Shown in pieces: positions 1 through 6,463 of a DNA stretch of 6,551 nt. This DNA is from Flavobacterium sp. Lineage in GTDB: Bacteria > Bacteroidota > Bacteroidia > Flavobacteriales > Flavobacteriaceae. The translations under genes were made by a program, and so were the position numbers. The notes beneath the pieces were generated by a model. The model did not search any database and had not been told where the DNA came from. It saw only the letters and a program-made list of their open reading frames with translations. Location of the stretch: positions 1-6,551 of the forward strand of contig SEBM01000239.1 of NCBI GenBank assembly GCA_004296145.1, read 5' to 3'. Position 1 is the stretch's first letter. Every line of letters begins with the position of its first letter.

Positions 1-8
1 AAATAAAA

Positions 9-2480
9 ATGAAATCTAAATTTACAATGTTACTTTTGAATTTCTGTTTTATTTTGTTAGCAGGCACAACAGCCTGGTCTCAGGAAAAAGCAACTATCAA
101 AGGACAGATTACTTTAAACAATAATGAATCTCCAGAAAGTATTTCTGTTGTTTTAAAAGGGACAAAATCTGGAACAACTACAGATGAGAACGGTAATTAT
201 ACTTTAAAAAACATTAAGCCTGGAACTTATACTTTAAAAGTTTCTTCTGTAGGGTTTATTACACAAGAGAAATCAATTACAATAAAAGAAGGTGATAATT
301 TGACTCAAAATTTCACTATAAATTCCAATTTAGAAGACTTAACAGAAGTTGTTGTAAATGGTAAAAAAAATCATTTTGCACGTAAAGACACTAAACAAGT
401 TTCAAGATTGCCTCTTAAAAACTTAGAAAACCCACAATCGTATACTACTATTACAGGTGAACTATTAAAAGAACAAGTAGTTACTAATTTTGATGATGCT
501 TTAAAAAATGCATCTGGTATTACACCACTTTGGGCTGCAACAGGTCGTGCGGGTGATGGAGCTGCTTATTATTCATTAAGAGGATTTCCTGTTCAACCTA
601 CAATGGTAAATGGATTGCCAGGTTTAACAAACGGAAGTTTAGATCCTGCAAATATTGACAGAATTGAAATCATTAGAGGTCCTTCTGGAACTTTGTTCGG
701 AAGCAGCTTAATCTCTTATGGTGGATTAATCAATACTACTACAAAGAGACCTTACAAATCATTTGGAGGTGAAGTAAATTATACGGTAGGAAGTTATGGT
801 TTAAATCGCGCAACTGTAGATTTAAATACGCCTCTTAACGAGAAAAAAACTTTAAACTTTAGAATAAATTCAGCTTTTAACAAACAAAATAGTTTTCAGG
901 ATGCTGGTTTCAGAGAGTCATTTTTCGTAGCACCTTCATTATCTTATGAAGTAAACGATAAATTATCATTCTTAGTTAATACTGAGTTCATGAGCAATGA
1001 ATCTACAAACCCTACAATGTTGTTTTTAGACAGAGGTACTCCATTAAGAGTTCATAATATTAATGAGTTGAAATATGATAATAATCGTTCTTACACTAGT
1101 AATGAACTAACTATGAAAACTCCTTCTTATAATATTCAGGCTCAGATGAATTATAAATTTTCTGACCAATGGACTTCGCAAACTGTATTTGCTAATAGCT
1201 CGGCAAGATCAAGAGGAAATTATACTTACTTATATGAGGGCACTAGCAACAAGAATTTCGCTTCAATCAAAGAAGGAATTGTTTTAGCACGTTTTTTTAC
1301 AGATCAGGACAATCAAAATATAACAACTGATATTCAACAAAATTTTAATGGTGACTTTAAAATTGGAAGCATTAGAAACAGAATCGTTGTAGGTTTTGAT
1401 TATTTCAAGAGAACTGCTTCTGATCGTAGCACAGGATATTTTGGAAATGGTTATATCTATATTGGAGATGATTTACAATCTTTTAATAACATTTTTGGAC
1501 CTACAAATGGCGATACAGGAAATTTAACAAAAGCTGGATCTGATGCCATAATTGGAAATAGCCCAAGAAATAACAGTAGCACAAAACAAGAAACTTATAG
1601 TGCTTATGTTTCTGATGTAATCAACTTTACTCCTGGCTTATCTGCAATGTTGAGTTTGCGTGCTGACCGTTTTATGAATGCTAAAAATGATGGATATAAT
1701 CAAACTGGTTTTTCTCCAAAATTTGGATTAGTATACCAGCCAATTTTAGATAAAGTTTCGATTTTTGCAAATTACATGAACGGATTCGTTAACGTTGCTC
1801 CGGGTCAAAACCGTACTGCAGGAGTAGCAACACCATTAACATTCAATCCTGAACATGCTGATCAAATTGAAGTAGGAACGAAATTGAATCTTTTTAAAGA
1901 TAAAATTTACGCTACTTTTAGTTATTATGATATTAAGGTTTCAGATCAGGTTTATGTAGTAGAAACACCTTACATAGATCCTGCAGATCCAGATGCTGAA
2001 CTACCAAACGATCAGAAGACATTCCAAGATGGTGCTCAGAAAAACAAAGGTTTTGAAGCAGAATTCGTTGCAAATCCAATTAATGGTTTAAACATTGTTT
2101 TCGGATATAGCTATAATGACGCTGTATTAAAAAAAGGAGATCCTGATTTCGTAGGACACAGATCTGAAAATGCAGGACCAAGAAACCTGGCTAACCTTTG
2201 GGCAAGTTACAAATTCACAAACGGTTTATTAAGAGGATTTGGTTTAGGTTTTGGAGGAAATTATGTTGGAGACAACATGATCATGAACAGAACAACTGCA
2301 GGAACATTTACAATTCCTGAGTATACAGTTCTAAACTCATCTTTATTTTATAGTGCTGAAAAATTTACTATCACAGTTAAATTAAACAATATTGCTAACA
2401 AAGAGATTTATGATGGTTGGTCAACCGTACATCCTAAAGATCCAAGAGCAATTGCAGCAAGTTTCTCATACAGATTCTAA
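9..2480 (+). CDS. TonB-dependent siderophore receptor with N-terminal carboxypeptidase-regulatory-like domain
   Basis: This 823-residue outer-membrane receptor probably imports a ferric siderophore using energy from TonB-ExbBD. A signal peptide covers about residues 1-24 (hydrophobic core, then AWS before QE). Residues 28-105 form a carboxypeptidase-regulatory-like beta-sandwich (IKGQI, DENGNYTLKNIKPGTY, VGF), which is common in Bacteroidota receptors. LTEVVV at 111-116 is a plausible TonB box. The plug domain spans roughly 137-245 and carries YSLRGF (188-193) and IRGPSGTLFG (222-231). The rest is a 22-strand-type beta barrel ending in SFSYRF, with the terminal aromatic residue needed for barrel assembly. 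The plug wording and the final NIANKEIYD...PRAIAASFSYRF pattern fit siderophore receptors rather than SusC-type glycan receptors, and no SusD gene follows. The three genes downstream support an iron role. The ligand cannot be read from sequence. The ATG at 9 gives the signal peptide; only 8 bases precede it, so the promoter is outside the window. Confidence 0.93.
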   Translation: MKSKFTMLLLNFCFILLAGTTAWSQEKATIKGQITLNNNESPESISVVLKGTKSGTTTDENGNYTLKNIKPGTYTLKVSSVGFITQEKSITIKEGDNLTQNFTINSNLEDLTEVVVNGKKNHFARKDTKQVSRLPLKNLENPQSYTTITGELLKEQVVTNFDDALKNASGITPLWAATGRAGDGAAYYSLRGFPVQPTMVNGLPGLTNGSLDPANIDRIEIIRGPSGTLFGSSLISYGGLINTTTKRPYKSFGGEVNYTVGSYGLNRATVDLNTPLNEKKTLNFRINSAFNKQNSFQDAGFRESFFVAPSLSYEVNDKLSFLVNTEFMSNESTNPTMLFLDRGTPLRVHNINELKYDNNRSYTSNELTMKTPSYNIQAQMNYKFSDQWTSQTVFANSSARSRGNYTYLYEGTSNKNFASIKEGIVLARFFTDQDNQNITTDIQQNFNGDFKIGSIRNRIVVGFDYFKRTASDRSTGYFGNGYIYIGDDLQSFNNIFGPTNGDTGNLTKAGSDAIIGNSPRNNSSTKQETYSAYVSDVINFTPGLSAMLSLRADRFMNAKNDGYNQTGFSPKFGLVYQPILDKVSIFANYMNGFVNVAPGQNRTAGVATPLTFNPEHADQIEVGTKLNLFKDKIYATFSYYDIKVSDQVYVVETPYIDPADPDAELPNDQKTFQDGAQKNKGFEAEFVANPINGLNIVFGYSYNDAVLKKGDPDFVGHRSENAGPRNLANLWASYKFTNGLLRGFGLGFGGNYVGDNMIMNRTTAGTFTIPEYTVLNSSLFYSAEKFTITVKLNNIANKEIYDGWSTVHPKDPRAIAASFSYRF

Positions 2481-2492
2481 TACTAATAATAT

Positions 2493-2529
2493 AACGGTAT
2501 CTTTTTATTAATTAGAAAGATACCGTTTT
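2493..2529 (+). terminator. Strong intercistronic hairpin, possible attenuator or mRNA-stabilising stem
   Basis: A perfect 12-bp inverted repeat (AACGGTATCTTT at 2493-2504 with AAAGATACCGTT at 2516-2527) encloses an 11-base AT-rich loop, and two further pairs are possible inside it. It begins 12 bases after the receptor stop codon and ends 16 bases before the next start. Only four Ts (2526-2529) follow the stem, and two of those are part of it, so termination is probably partial. The likely effect is more receptor than downstream membrane proteins, by partial termination or by protecting the receptor mRNA 3' end. No independent TAnnTTTG promoter is seen in this gap, which favours read-through. 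Confidence 0.65.
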
Positions 2530-2543
2530 AAAATTATAAAATC

Positions 2544-2876
2544 ATGATAACAATCGCCAGTCTTTTCGTTTTTATCTCTTTTTATCTTTTTTATTATACT
2601 TCAAAAAGAGCTGTTCTGTCTTATGATTATGGTTTTGAAAAATGGATGAACAATAATCCTAAACAAACCAAAATTACAGGATTAGTTTTTCTTCTTTTAG
2701 CTTATTCGTTCTGGTTGTTTACTAATGCATTGGGTTCGGGAACATTACTGTTTTTTATTCAGTTAATGACAATTGGAAGTTTAATTATTATCTTGACACC
2801 TTTAAAAGTTATAAATAGTAAATCTGTACTGGTCATTTTTATTTTAGCCGGATTATTAGAATTTTATTACCATTAG
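2544..2876 (+). CDS. Small inner-membrane protein, DUF3325-like, of an iron-uptake operon
   Basis: This 110-residue protein is almost entirely hydrophobic, with four predicted membrane segments near residues 2-18, 44-63, 67-86 and 91-108. A basic, polar loop (about 19-43, with KR, EKW and NPKQTK) lies between the first two and probably faces the cytoplasm. The layout of a short first helix, charged loop, G-led second helix and late LTPL resembles the DUF3325 family. That family is known from bacterial siderophore loci, where it sits with a DUF3649 protein and a PepSY membrane protein; the same neighbours occur here. Its biochemical role is not established, and assistance to the PepSY reductase is an inference. 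No Shine-Dalgarno is visible before the ATG. The next gene starts 3 bases after the stop, suggesting translational coupling. Family assignment is from pattern and context, so it is less certain than the coding call. Confidence 0.8.
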   Translation: MITIASLFVFISFYLFYYTSKRAVLSYDYGFEKWMNNNPKQTKITGLVFLLLAYSFWLFTNALGSGTLLFFIQLMTIGSLIIILTPLKVINSKSVLVIFILAGLLEFYYH

Positions 2877-2879
2877 AAT

Positions 2880-3182
2880 ATGCCTGCAAATCCTAAATAT
2901 TTAACGCAATCAAAATGGCAGCGTTTTGCCAAAATTACAGCCGCTATTCTTGGTGGCTATTTCGTTTCTGTGAGTTTTCATCTTGCACTGGCCTCATGGT
3001 TAAATCGTGCAAATGTTCTAATGACAATGGCTTTTAGCGGATTCATTCTTTGGGTAGCCTTAATGGTTGTGGCTTTTTTAGCAAAAAGCGGATGGAAAAT
3101 CTGGGGAATTTATATATTGCTGACACTTATTTTTTGTGGCATCATCTATCTCGGACAAACTTATAATCCTATTACAAAATAA
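2880..3182 (+). CDS. Small inner-membrane protein, DUF3649-like (putative iron-uptake accessory protein)
   Basis: This 100-residue protein has a polar, basic N-terminus (residues 1-17, with KYLTQSKWQRF) and three predicted membrane helices at about 18-38, 46-68 and 72-94. The features AAILGGYF, ALASWL, SGFILWVALMVVAFLAKSGWKIW match the DUF3649 style: a GGY in the first helix, then a helix ending in aFaa followed by sxWkxW. DUF3649 proteins are often labelled iron transporters because they sit in TonB-receptor/PepSY operons, but a transport activity has not been demonstrated as far as I know. The gene is flanked by 3-bp gaps on both sides, so it is certainly co-transcribed and probably translationally coupled with its neighbours. 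An inferred role is to form or stabilise an inner-membrane complex with the PepSY protein. A minus-strand reading frame across its end is only a shadow. Confidence 0.82.
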   Translation: MPANPKYLTQSKWQRFAKITAAILGGYFVSVSFHLALASWLNRANVLMTMAFSGFILWVALMVVAFLAKSGWKIWGIYILLTLIFCGIIYLGQTYNPITK

Positions 3183-3185
3183 TCC

Positions 3186-4733
3186 ATGAATAACAGAAAC
3201 TATAATATCTATTTTCACACGCATACTGTAAGTGGTATTGTAATAAGCGTTGTATTGTTTGTTATTTTCTTTGCAGGATCTTTTTCTTTTTTTAGAGACG
3301 AAATTATCAATTGGGAACGCGGAGAATCTGTTTCTCTTAATAAAGAGATTCAATTGAACTATGATGCAGCCCTAAATACATTAAACACAAAACATGTTTT
3401 GGCAGGAAGAAATATTTCGATTTCTAAAGCCAGTAATGAGCGACGTGTAAATGTTTACATGGAAGGAACCAAAGATACTTTGGCCCCAGCCAAACAAAAA
3501 GAAAGTCAGTTTTTTTATTTAGATACCGAAAATTTTAAAACAGAGACTTATGAAGAATCTTATTCTTTAGGCGAATTTTTATACAGACTCCACTTTTTAG
3601 CTCAGATTCCGTATCCGATTGGATATTATCTTTCTGGTTTTATTGCTTTATTTTTCTTATTCGCTATAGTAACCGGCGTTTTGTTGCATTGGAATAAAAT
3701 TGTTTCTAACTTTTACATCTTCAGACCAAAAGAAAAATTAAAAACCTTATGGACTGATGCACATACTGCATTAGGAATGATCGGTTTGCCTTTTCAGTTT
3801 GTATATGCTGTTACCGGTGCATTTTTCATGATCAAACTTGTAATTGTTGCACCAAGTGTTATGGCTTTGTACAAAGGAGATCAAAACAAATTATACGATG
3901 AATTAGAATACAATAATCCTGAATATAAATTCGAAAATACAAAAATAGCTAATCCTTTCAGCATAAATGAATTCGTTGCAAAAACGAAAAATACCTGGAA
4001 AGATTTTGAGATTACCAGCGTACAAATCCAAAATTACGGAGATGCCAATATGCACGTTCTTGTAGAAGGCGAAATGCCATACGATAAAAAGTTTACTGCA
4101 GTTGGAAAAATAATGTATAAAGTGGCAGACGGAAAAATTGTCGCTAAGAAAAACCCGGTTACAGAGAATAATTACCTTGACGTTGTAAAGAATGTTTTGT
4201 ATAGAATTCACTACGGCGATTACGGCGGATATGCTCTAAAAATAATCAGTTTTGTTCTGGGTATTATAACCTGTTTTGTGATTATTTCCGGAGTTATGAT
4301 TTGGCTTGTTGCCAGAGACAAGAAAAATATGCCTGAGAAAAAACGCCGTTTCAATAATGCTGTTGTCCGCATTTATCTGGCAATCTGTTTAAGTATGTAT
4401 CCGGTTACGGCTTTGGCATTTATCTCAACCAAAGTATTTCATCCTTTAAATCAATCCGGTATTTATACTGTTTATTTCTTGAGCTGGCTGATACTAATTG
4501 TCTTTTTCCTTTTAAAAAGAGATATCAACTTTACAAATAAGTGGTGTTTGATTACAGGAAGTATTTTAGGTTTTCTAATTCCAATTGCAAATGGTATTTA
4601 TTCAGGAAACTGGTTTTGGAAAACTTTTGCAAACAATCAGACTCAGGTTTTTGTTATTGATATCTTCTGGATTGTACTTGCATCAATTACTTTATATATT
4701 TCATTTAAATTAAAAAAAGTAAAAAGCGAATAG
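3186..4733 (+). CDS. PepSY-associated transmembrane protein, putative siderophore (ferric) reductase
   Basis: This 515-residue inner-membrane protein has eight predicted helices near 14-36, 146-168, 192-222, 350-376, 393-413, 425-443, 452-472 and 488-507. Positive-inside charges (RPKEK near 180, ARDKK...EKKRR near 376-388, the KLKKVK tail) place both large loops, 37-145 and 223-348, in the periplasm. The second loop has a PepSY-like strand pattern (VGKIMYKVADGKIV, 306-319). Conserved-looking histidines sit at or next to helices: H11/H13, H136 (YRLHF), H168 (LLHW), H193 (DAHTALG) and H342 (RIHYGDYGG). In this family, FoxB of Pseudomonas aeruginosa is a di-heme siderophore reductase with histidine-ligated hemes, so heme binding and periplasmic iron reduction are likely here, though inferred. 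The last four helices go beyond the four-helix FoxB core. It is the last gene of the receptor operon and is followed by an intrinsic terminator. Confidence 0.88.
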   Translation: MNNRNYNIYFHTHTVSGIVISVVLFVIFFAGSFSFFRDEIINWERGESVSLNKEIQLNYDAALNTLNTKHVLAGRNISISKASNERRVNVYMEGTKDTLAPAKQKESQFFYLDTENFKTETYEESYSLGEFLYRLHFLAQIPYPIGYYLSGFIALFFLFAIVTGVLLHWNKIVSNFYIFRPKEKLKTLWTDAHTALGMIGLPFQFVYAVTGAFFMIKLVIVAPSVMALYKGDQNKLYDELEYNNPEYKFENTKIANPFSINEFVAKTKNTWKDFEITSVQIQNYGDANMHVLVEGEMPYDKKFTAVGKIMYKVADGKIVAKKNPVTENNYLDVVKNVLYRIHYGDYGGYALKIISFVLGIITCFVIISGVMIWLVARDKKNMPEKKRRFNNAVVRIYLAICLSMYPVTALAFISTKVFHPLNQSGIYTVYFLSWLILIVFFLLKRDINFTNKWCLITGSILGFLIPIANGIYSGNWFWKTFANNQTQVFVIDIFWIVLASITLYISFKLKKVKSE

Positions 4734-4759
4734 TTTTTTACATCAATACATATATAATG

Positions 4760-4786
4760 ACCCGGAAATTATTTCCGGGTTTTTTT
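4760..4786 (+). terminator. Intrinsic terminator of the iron-uptake operon
   Basis: A 9-bp perfect stem (ACCCGGAAA at 4760-4768 with TTTCCGGGT at 4772-4780) has a 3-base loop and is followed at once by six Ts (4781-4786). It starts 26 bases after the stop of the PepSY gene. The GC-rich stem base in an AT-rich background makes it a convincing terminator on the + strand. Confidence 0.93.
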
Positions 4787-4832
4787 ATTTCTAATCAATT
4801 CTCAGTGTTCTTGATCAGAAAAAATAAGGCAT

Positions 4833-4855
4833 AAAAAAACCGCTATATAAGCGGT
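4833..4855 (-). terminator. Intrinsic terminator of the YwqK-repeat gene
   Basis: Read on the minus strand, a 6-bp stem (ACCGCT with AGCGGT; 4850-4855 with 4839-4844) with a 5-base loop runs into a T tract made by the A run at 4833-4839. It lies 22 bases past the stop codon of the minus-strand gene ending at 4878. Together with the + strand terminator at 4760-4786 it insulates the two convergent transcripts. Nothing else is seen in the 144-bp gap between the two genes. Confidence 0.88.
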
Positions 4856-4877
4856 CCTTTATTTTTTTCGAAACATT

Positions 4878-5225
4878 TTAGTTTCTGTTTGCCAAAGCAT
4901 TTTTTTGTAAGTTTTTAACTGAAGTAACTTTGCTGTTTTCATAAGCAACTTCGCATAGGTTTTTTTCATTAAAAAACACCCATTTTCCAGTTTTCATTCC
5001 GTCTGTGTATTCTCCTACCGCAACTTTATTTCCTTTTTCATCATATGATACCCAAACACCGTCTAATTTACCATCCTTAAAAAAACCTTCCTGCTGAACA
5101 TTTCCATTTTCATAATAATAAGTAGCTTTTACTTTGTTTCCAACAGCTTCTAATTCAGGTTTTACCTCTTGTGCAACTAAAATCCCAGAGAACATCATTG
5201 CAACTAAAATCACACACTTTTTCAT
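4878..5225 (-). CDS. Small secreted protein with YwqK/MORN-like repeats
   Basis: This 115-residue protein starts with a signal peptide (MKK, hydrophobic core to about residue 18, VAQ before E), so it is probably exported to the periplasm or beyond. There is no lipobox cysteine at the cleavage site. The mature part carries two clear repeats of about 22-24 residues: YYENGNVQQEGFFKDGKLDGVW (split as 37-46 and 47-58) and YDEKGNKVAVGEYTDGMKTGKW (61-71 and 72-82), plus a decayed third unit at 85-100. The Y-x-x-x-G-x...G-x-Y/F-x-(D)G-x-x-x-G-x-W pattern is that of YwqK antitoxin/MORN-type beta-hairpin repeats. The database label toxin-antitoxin antitoxin is often attached to such proteins, but no toxin partner is present and the secretion signal argues against that role here. 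Repeats of this kind usually serve in binding; the partner is unknown. It has its own terminator and promoter candidate, so it looks monocistronic. Confidence 0.87.
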   Translation of the reverse strand: MKKCVILVAMMFSGILVAQEVKPELEAVGNKVKATYYYENGNVQQEGFFKDGKLDGVWVSYDEKGNKVAVGEYTDGMKTGKWVFFNEKNLCEVAYENSKVTSVKNLQKNALANRN

Positions 5226-5241
5226 ATCTTGTAGGTTTTAA

Positions 5242-5263
5242 TGTTATCAAATTGTTATCAAAT
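5242..5263. repeat. 11-bp perfect tandem duplication in the leader/promoter of the YwqK-repeat gene
   Basis: TGTTATCAAAT occurs twice in direct succession (5242-5252 and 5253-5263). The second copy supplies part of the candidate minus-strand promoter element at 5259-5266, while the first copy lies between that element and the start codon. It may be a slippage product or a paired protein-binding site. Confidence 0.75.
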
Positions 5264-5266
5264 ATA
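5259..5266 (-). promoter_or_regulatory. Candidate Bacteroidota -7 promoter element for the YwqK-repeat gene
   Basis: On the minus strand the sequence is TATATTTG, an exact match to the TAnnTTTG -7 consensus of Flavobacterium and Bacteroides promoters. It would give a leader of roughly 25-30 bases before the ATG at 5225. No TTG is seen at the usual 17-23 bp upstream spacing, so the -33 part is weak or absent. The 211-bp gap between the two minus-strand genes otherwise holds the tandem repeat, the terminator of the upstream gene and AT-rich sequence. Confidence 0.45.
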
Positions 5267-5350
5267 ATTAAATGTTTACATTAAAAAAACTTTTACTTAA
5301 CAATTTAGTAACATTGAATGAAAACTTAACATTGGAAAATAACATATTAT

Positions 5351-5379
5351 AAAAAAACCAGTGCTGAAGCACTGGTTTT
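5351..5379 (-). terminator. Intrinsic terminator of the TlpA-family gene
   Basis: CCAGTGC (5358-5364) pairs with GCACTGG (5369-5375) around a TGAA loop, and A/T pairs extend the stem to 11 bp (5354-5379). On the minus strand it is followed by the T tract complementary to A5351-5357. It lies about 57 bases beyond the stop of the TlpA-family gene, so that transcript ends before the next minus-strand gene. The + strand side has four Ts only (5376-5379), so any bidirectional use would be weak. Confidence 0.9.
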
Positions 5380-5409
5380 ACTGGGTTTTTATAAAAAACA
5401 CAAATTTAC

Positions 5410-5421
5410 TATAACGTTATA
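5410..5421. repeat. 12-bp perfect palindrome in the 3' untranslated region of the TlpA-family gene
   Basis: TATAACGTTATA is self-complementary and lies 15 bases past the stop codon of the minus-strand gene ending at 5437. It has no loop, so it is a poor RNA hairpin; it could be a DNA-binding dyad or a chance AT-rich palindrome. Confidence 0.4.
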
Positions 5422-5436
5422 AATTTCGTAAATATT

Positions 5437-6429
5437 TTAGTTCAATAATGTATTTAACTGATTTTCAAGTGCAGGATCTGATGGTCTGAAAGCATCTGAG
5501 TTAACAATATTCCCTTTAGGATCTATTAAAATAAACCTCGGAATACCCATTACACCATAATCAGTCACAAATTTAGATTCCCAATCTTTATCAGCAAACA
5601 ATTGTATACCGCCAAGATTTTTATCAGCTACAAATTTTTTCCACTTATCGTTATCTTTTAGTTTATCAATCGAAATGCTCACAAACTCAATATTCTTTCC
5701 GTGATATTTCTCTTCAATTTTTTGAAGAAATGGAATTTCGGCTCTGCAAGGCGCACACCATGTAGCCCAAAGATCTATGTAAACATATTTTCCTTTTAAA
5801 TCTGAAAGTTTTGTTTTTCCTCCTTTATAATTTTCATAATCAAAATCAGGCGAAGGTTTACCTGTCATTTTATTTGCCTTTGCTGCTCTTTCATAATTTT
5901 CAACTGAAAATTGGTGAAAATGTTCAAAATTACTTTTCATGGCAGTTTTAAATTCCGGATCAAAAGTCCCTTTCTCTAAACTTTCAGCATCTGCCTTTTC
6001 CTTAGCTGCTAACAGAGCATTAAATTCAGCTTGTTCTTTAGAAAAAGCACTCTCTAATTTTTCATTTCTTAAAGCCTGTTGTGCCAAAAAATTACTCTCT
6101 TCAACACCTTTGCCAGTGTAAACTATTGTTTCATCAAATTGTTTGGCATTCATTGTCAAATTTATCTCTGCACTTGGTTTCAGGTATAACATAGAAGATT
6201 CAGTTCCGTCAGAAAATTGATAAAATCCTTTTGGCGCATCAAATGAAGCTGCAAAGTTTTCCTTTTTGTCAATCGGAATTATTTGCTTAAAACCATTTCT
6301 CCCTACAATAACCAAAGTGTCACTATTTCTATTCTCTATTTTAGCAGTAAACTTTATTTGATCTTTGTTTTGTGCAACTATATTCAAAGCACTAAAAATT
6401 GCTAGTCCGGCAACAAAAAGTTTTTTCAT
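5437..6429 (-). CDS. TlpA/ResA-family periplasmic thiol-disulfide oxidoreductase
   Basis: This 330-residue exported protein probably reduces or exchanges disulfides in periplasmic proteins. The signal peptide is residues 1-19 (MKKLF, hydrophobic core, IVA before QN). Residues 22-107 look like an all-beta N-terminal domain of the DUF4369 type found in Bacteroidota TlpA proteins. Residues 108-185 are rich in A, E and K and should be helical, perhaps a coiled coil. The thioredoxin-like domain (about 191-330) begins KPSPDFDYENYKGG, carries the redox motif WCAPC (224-228, cysteines 225 and 228) after YVYIDLWAT, and has the cis-proline loop GIP (P297) before RFILIDPKG. All key redox residues are intact. 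The reading frame extends upstream to an ATG at 6498, but the start at 6429 is preferred: it gives a clean signal peptide, and the extra 23 residues would bury it and overlap the promoter candidate. Client proteins and reducing partner are unknown; it stands alone as a transcript. Confidence 0.92.
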   Translation of the reverse strand: MKKLFVAGLAIFSALNIVAQNKDQIKFTAKIENRNSDTLVIVGRNGFKQIIPIDKKENFAASFDAPKGFYQFSDGTESSMLYLKPSAEINLTMNAKQFDETIVYTGKGVEESNFLAQQALRNEKLESAFSKEQAEFNALLAAKEKADAESLEKGTFDPEFKTAMKSNFEHFHQFSVENYERAAKANKMTGKPSPDFDYENYKGGKTKLSDLKGKYVYIDLWATWCAPCRAEIPFLQKIEEKYHGKNIEFVSISIDKLKDNDKWKKFVADKNLGGIQLFADKDWESKFVTDYGVMGIPRFILIDPKGNIVNSDAFRPSDPALENQLNTLLN

Positions 6430-6455
6430 AGGTATATAAATTTGTTTTACAGAAT

Positions 6456-6463
6456 CAAAACTA
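6456..6463 (-). promoter_or_regulatory. Candidate Bacteroidota -7 promoter element for the TlpA-family gene
   Basis: The minus strand reads TAGTTTTG, matching TAnnTTTG, and would start a leader of about 20-25 bases before the ATG at 6429. A TTG lies upstream at 6489-6491 (minus strand), 25 bp away, slightly longer than the usual spacing. The position supports the downstream start choice for the gene. The remaining sequence up to 6551 is AT-rich, with no gene or other element that I can support. Confidence 0.45.

Noticed and set aside
9..2480. SusC-type glycan receptor as an alternative for the TonB-dependent receptor
   Set aside because: The length is 823 residues rather than about 1000, no SusD gene follows, and the plug and C-terminal motifs fit siderophore receptors.
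3078..3353. 91-residue minus-strand open frame across the DUF3649/PepSY junction
   Set aside because: It is antisense to two well-supported membrane genes, has no family resemblance, and its composition is what the complement of hydrophobic codons would give.
3903..4211. 102-residue minus-strand open frame inside the PepSY gene
   Set aside because: It lies wholly antisense to the periplasmic PepSY-like loop of a convincing gene, and no promoter or family match is seen.
4878..5225. Toxin-antitoxin module based on the YwqK similarity
   Set aside because: There is no adjacent toxin gene, and the protein has an export signal.
5939..6121. 60-residue plus-strand open frame inside the TlpA-family gene
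   Set aside because: It is a shadow antisense to the A/E/K-rich helical region; the serine- and leucine-rich product is a by-product of that codon use.
6437..6444. Plus-strand TAAATTTG resembling a -7 promoter element
   Set aside because: It would transcribe antisense into the TlpA-family gene with no plus-strand gene downstream; such words are common in AT-rich sequence.
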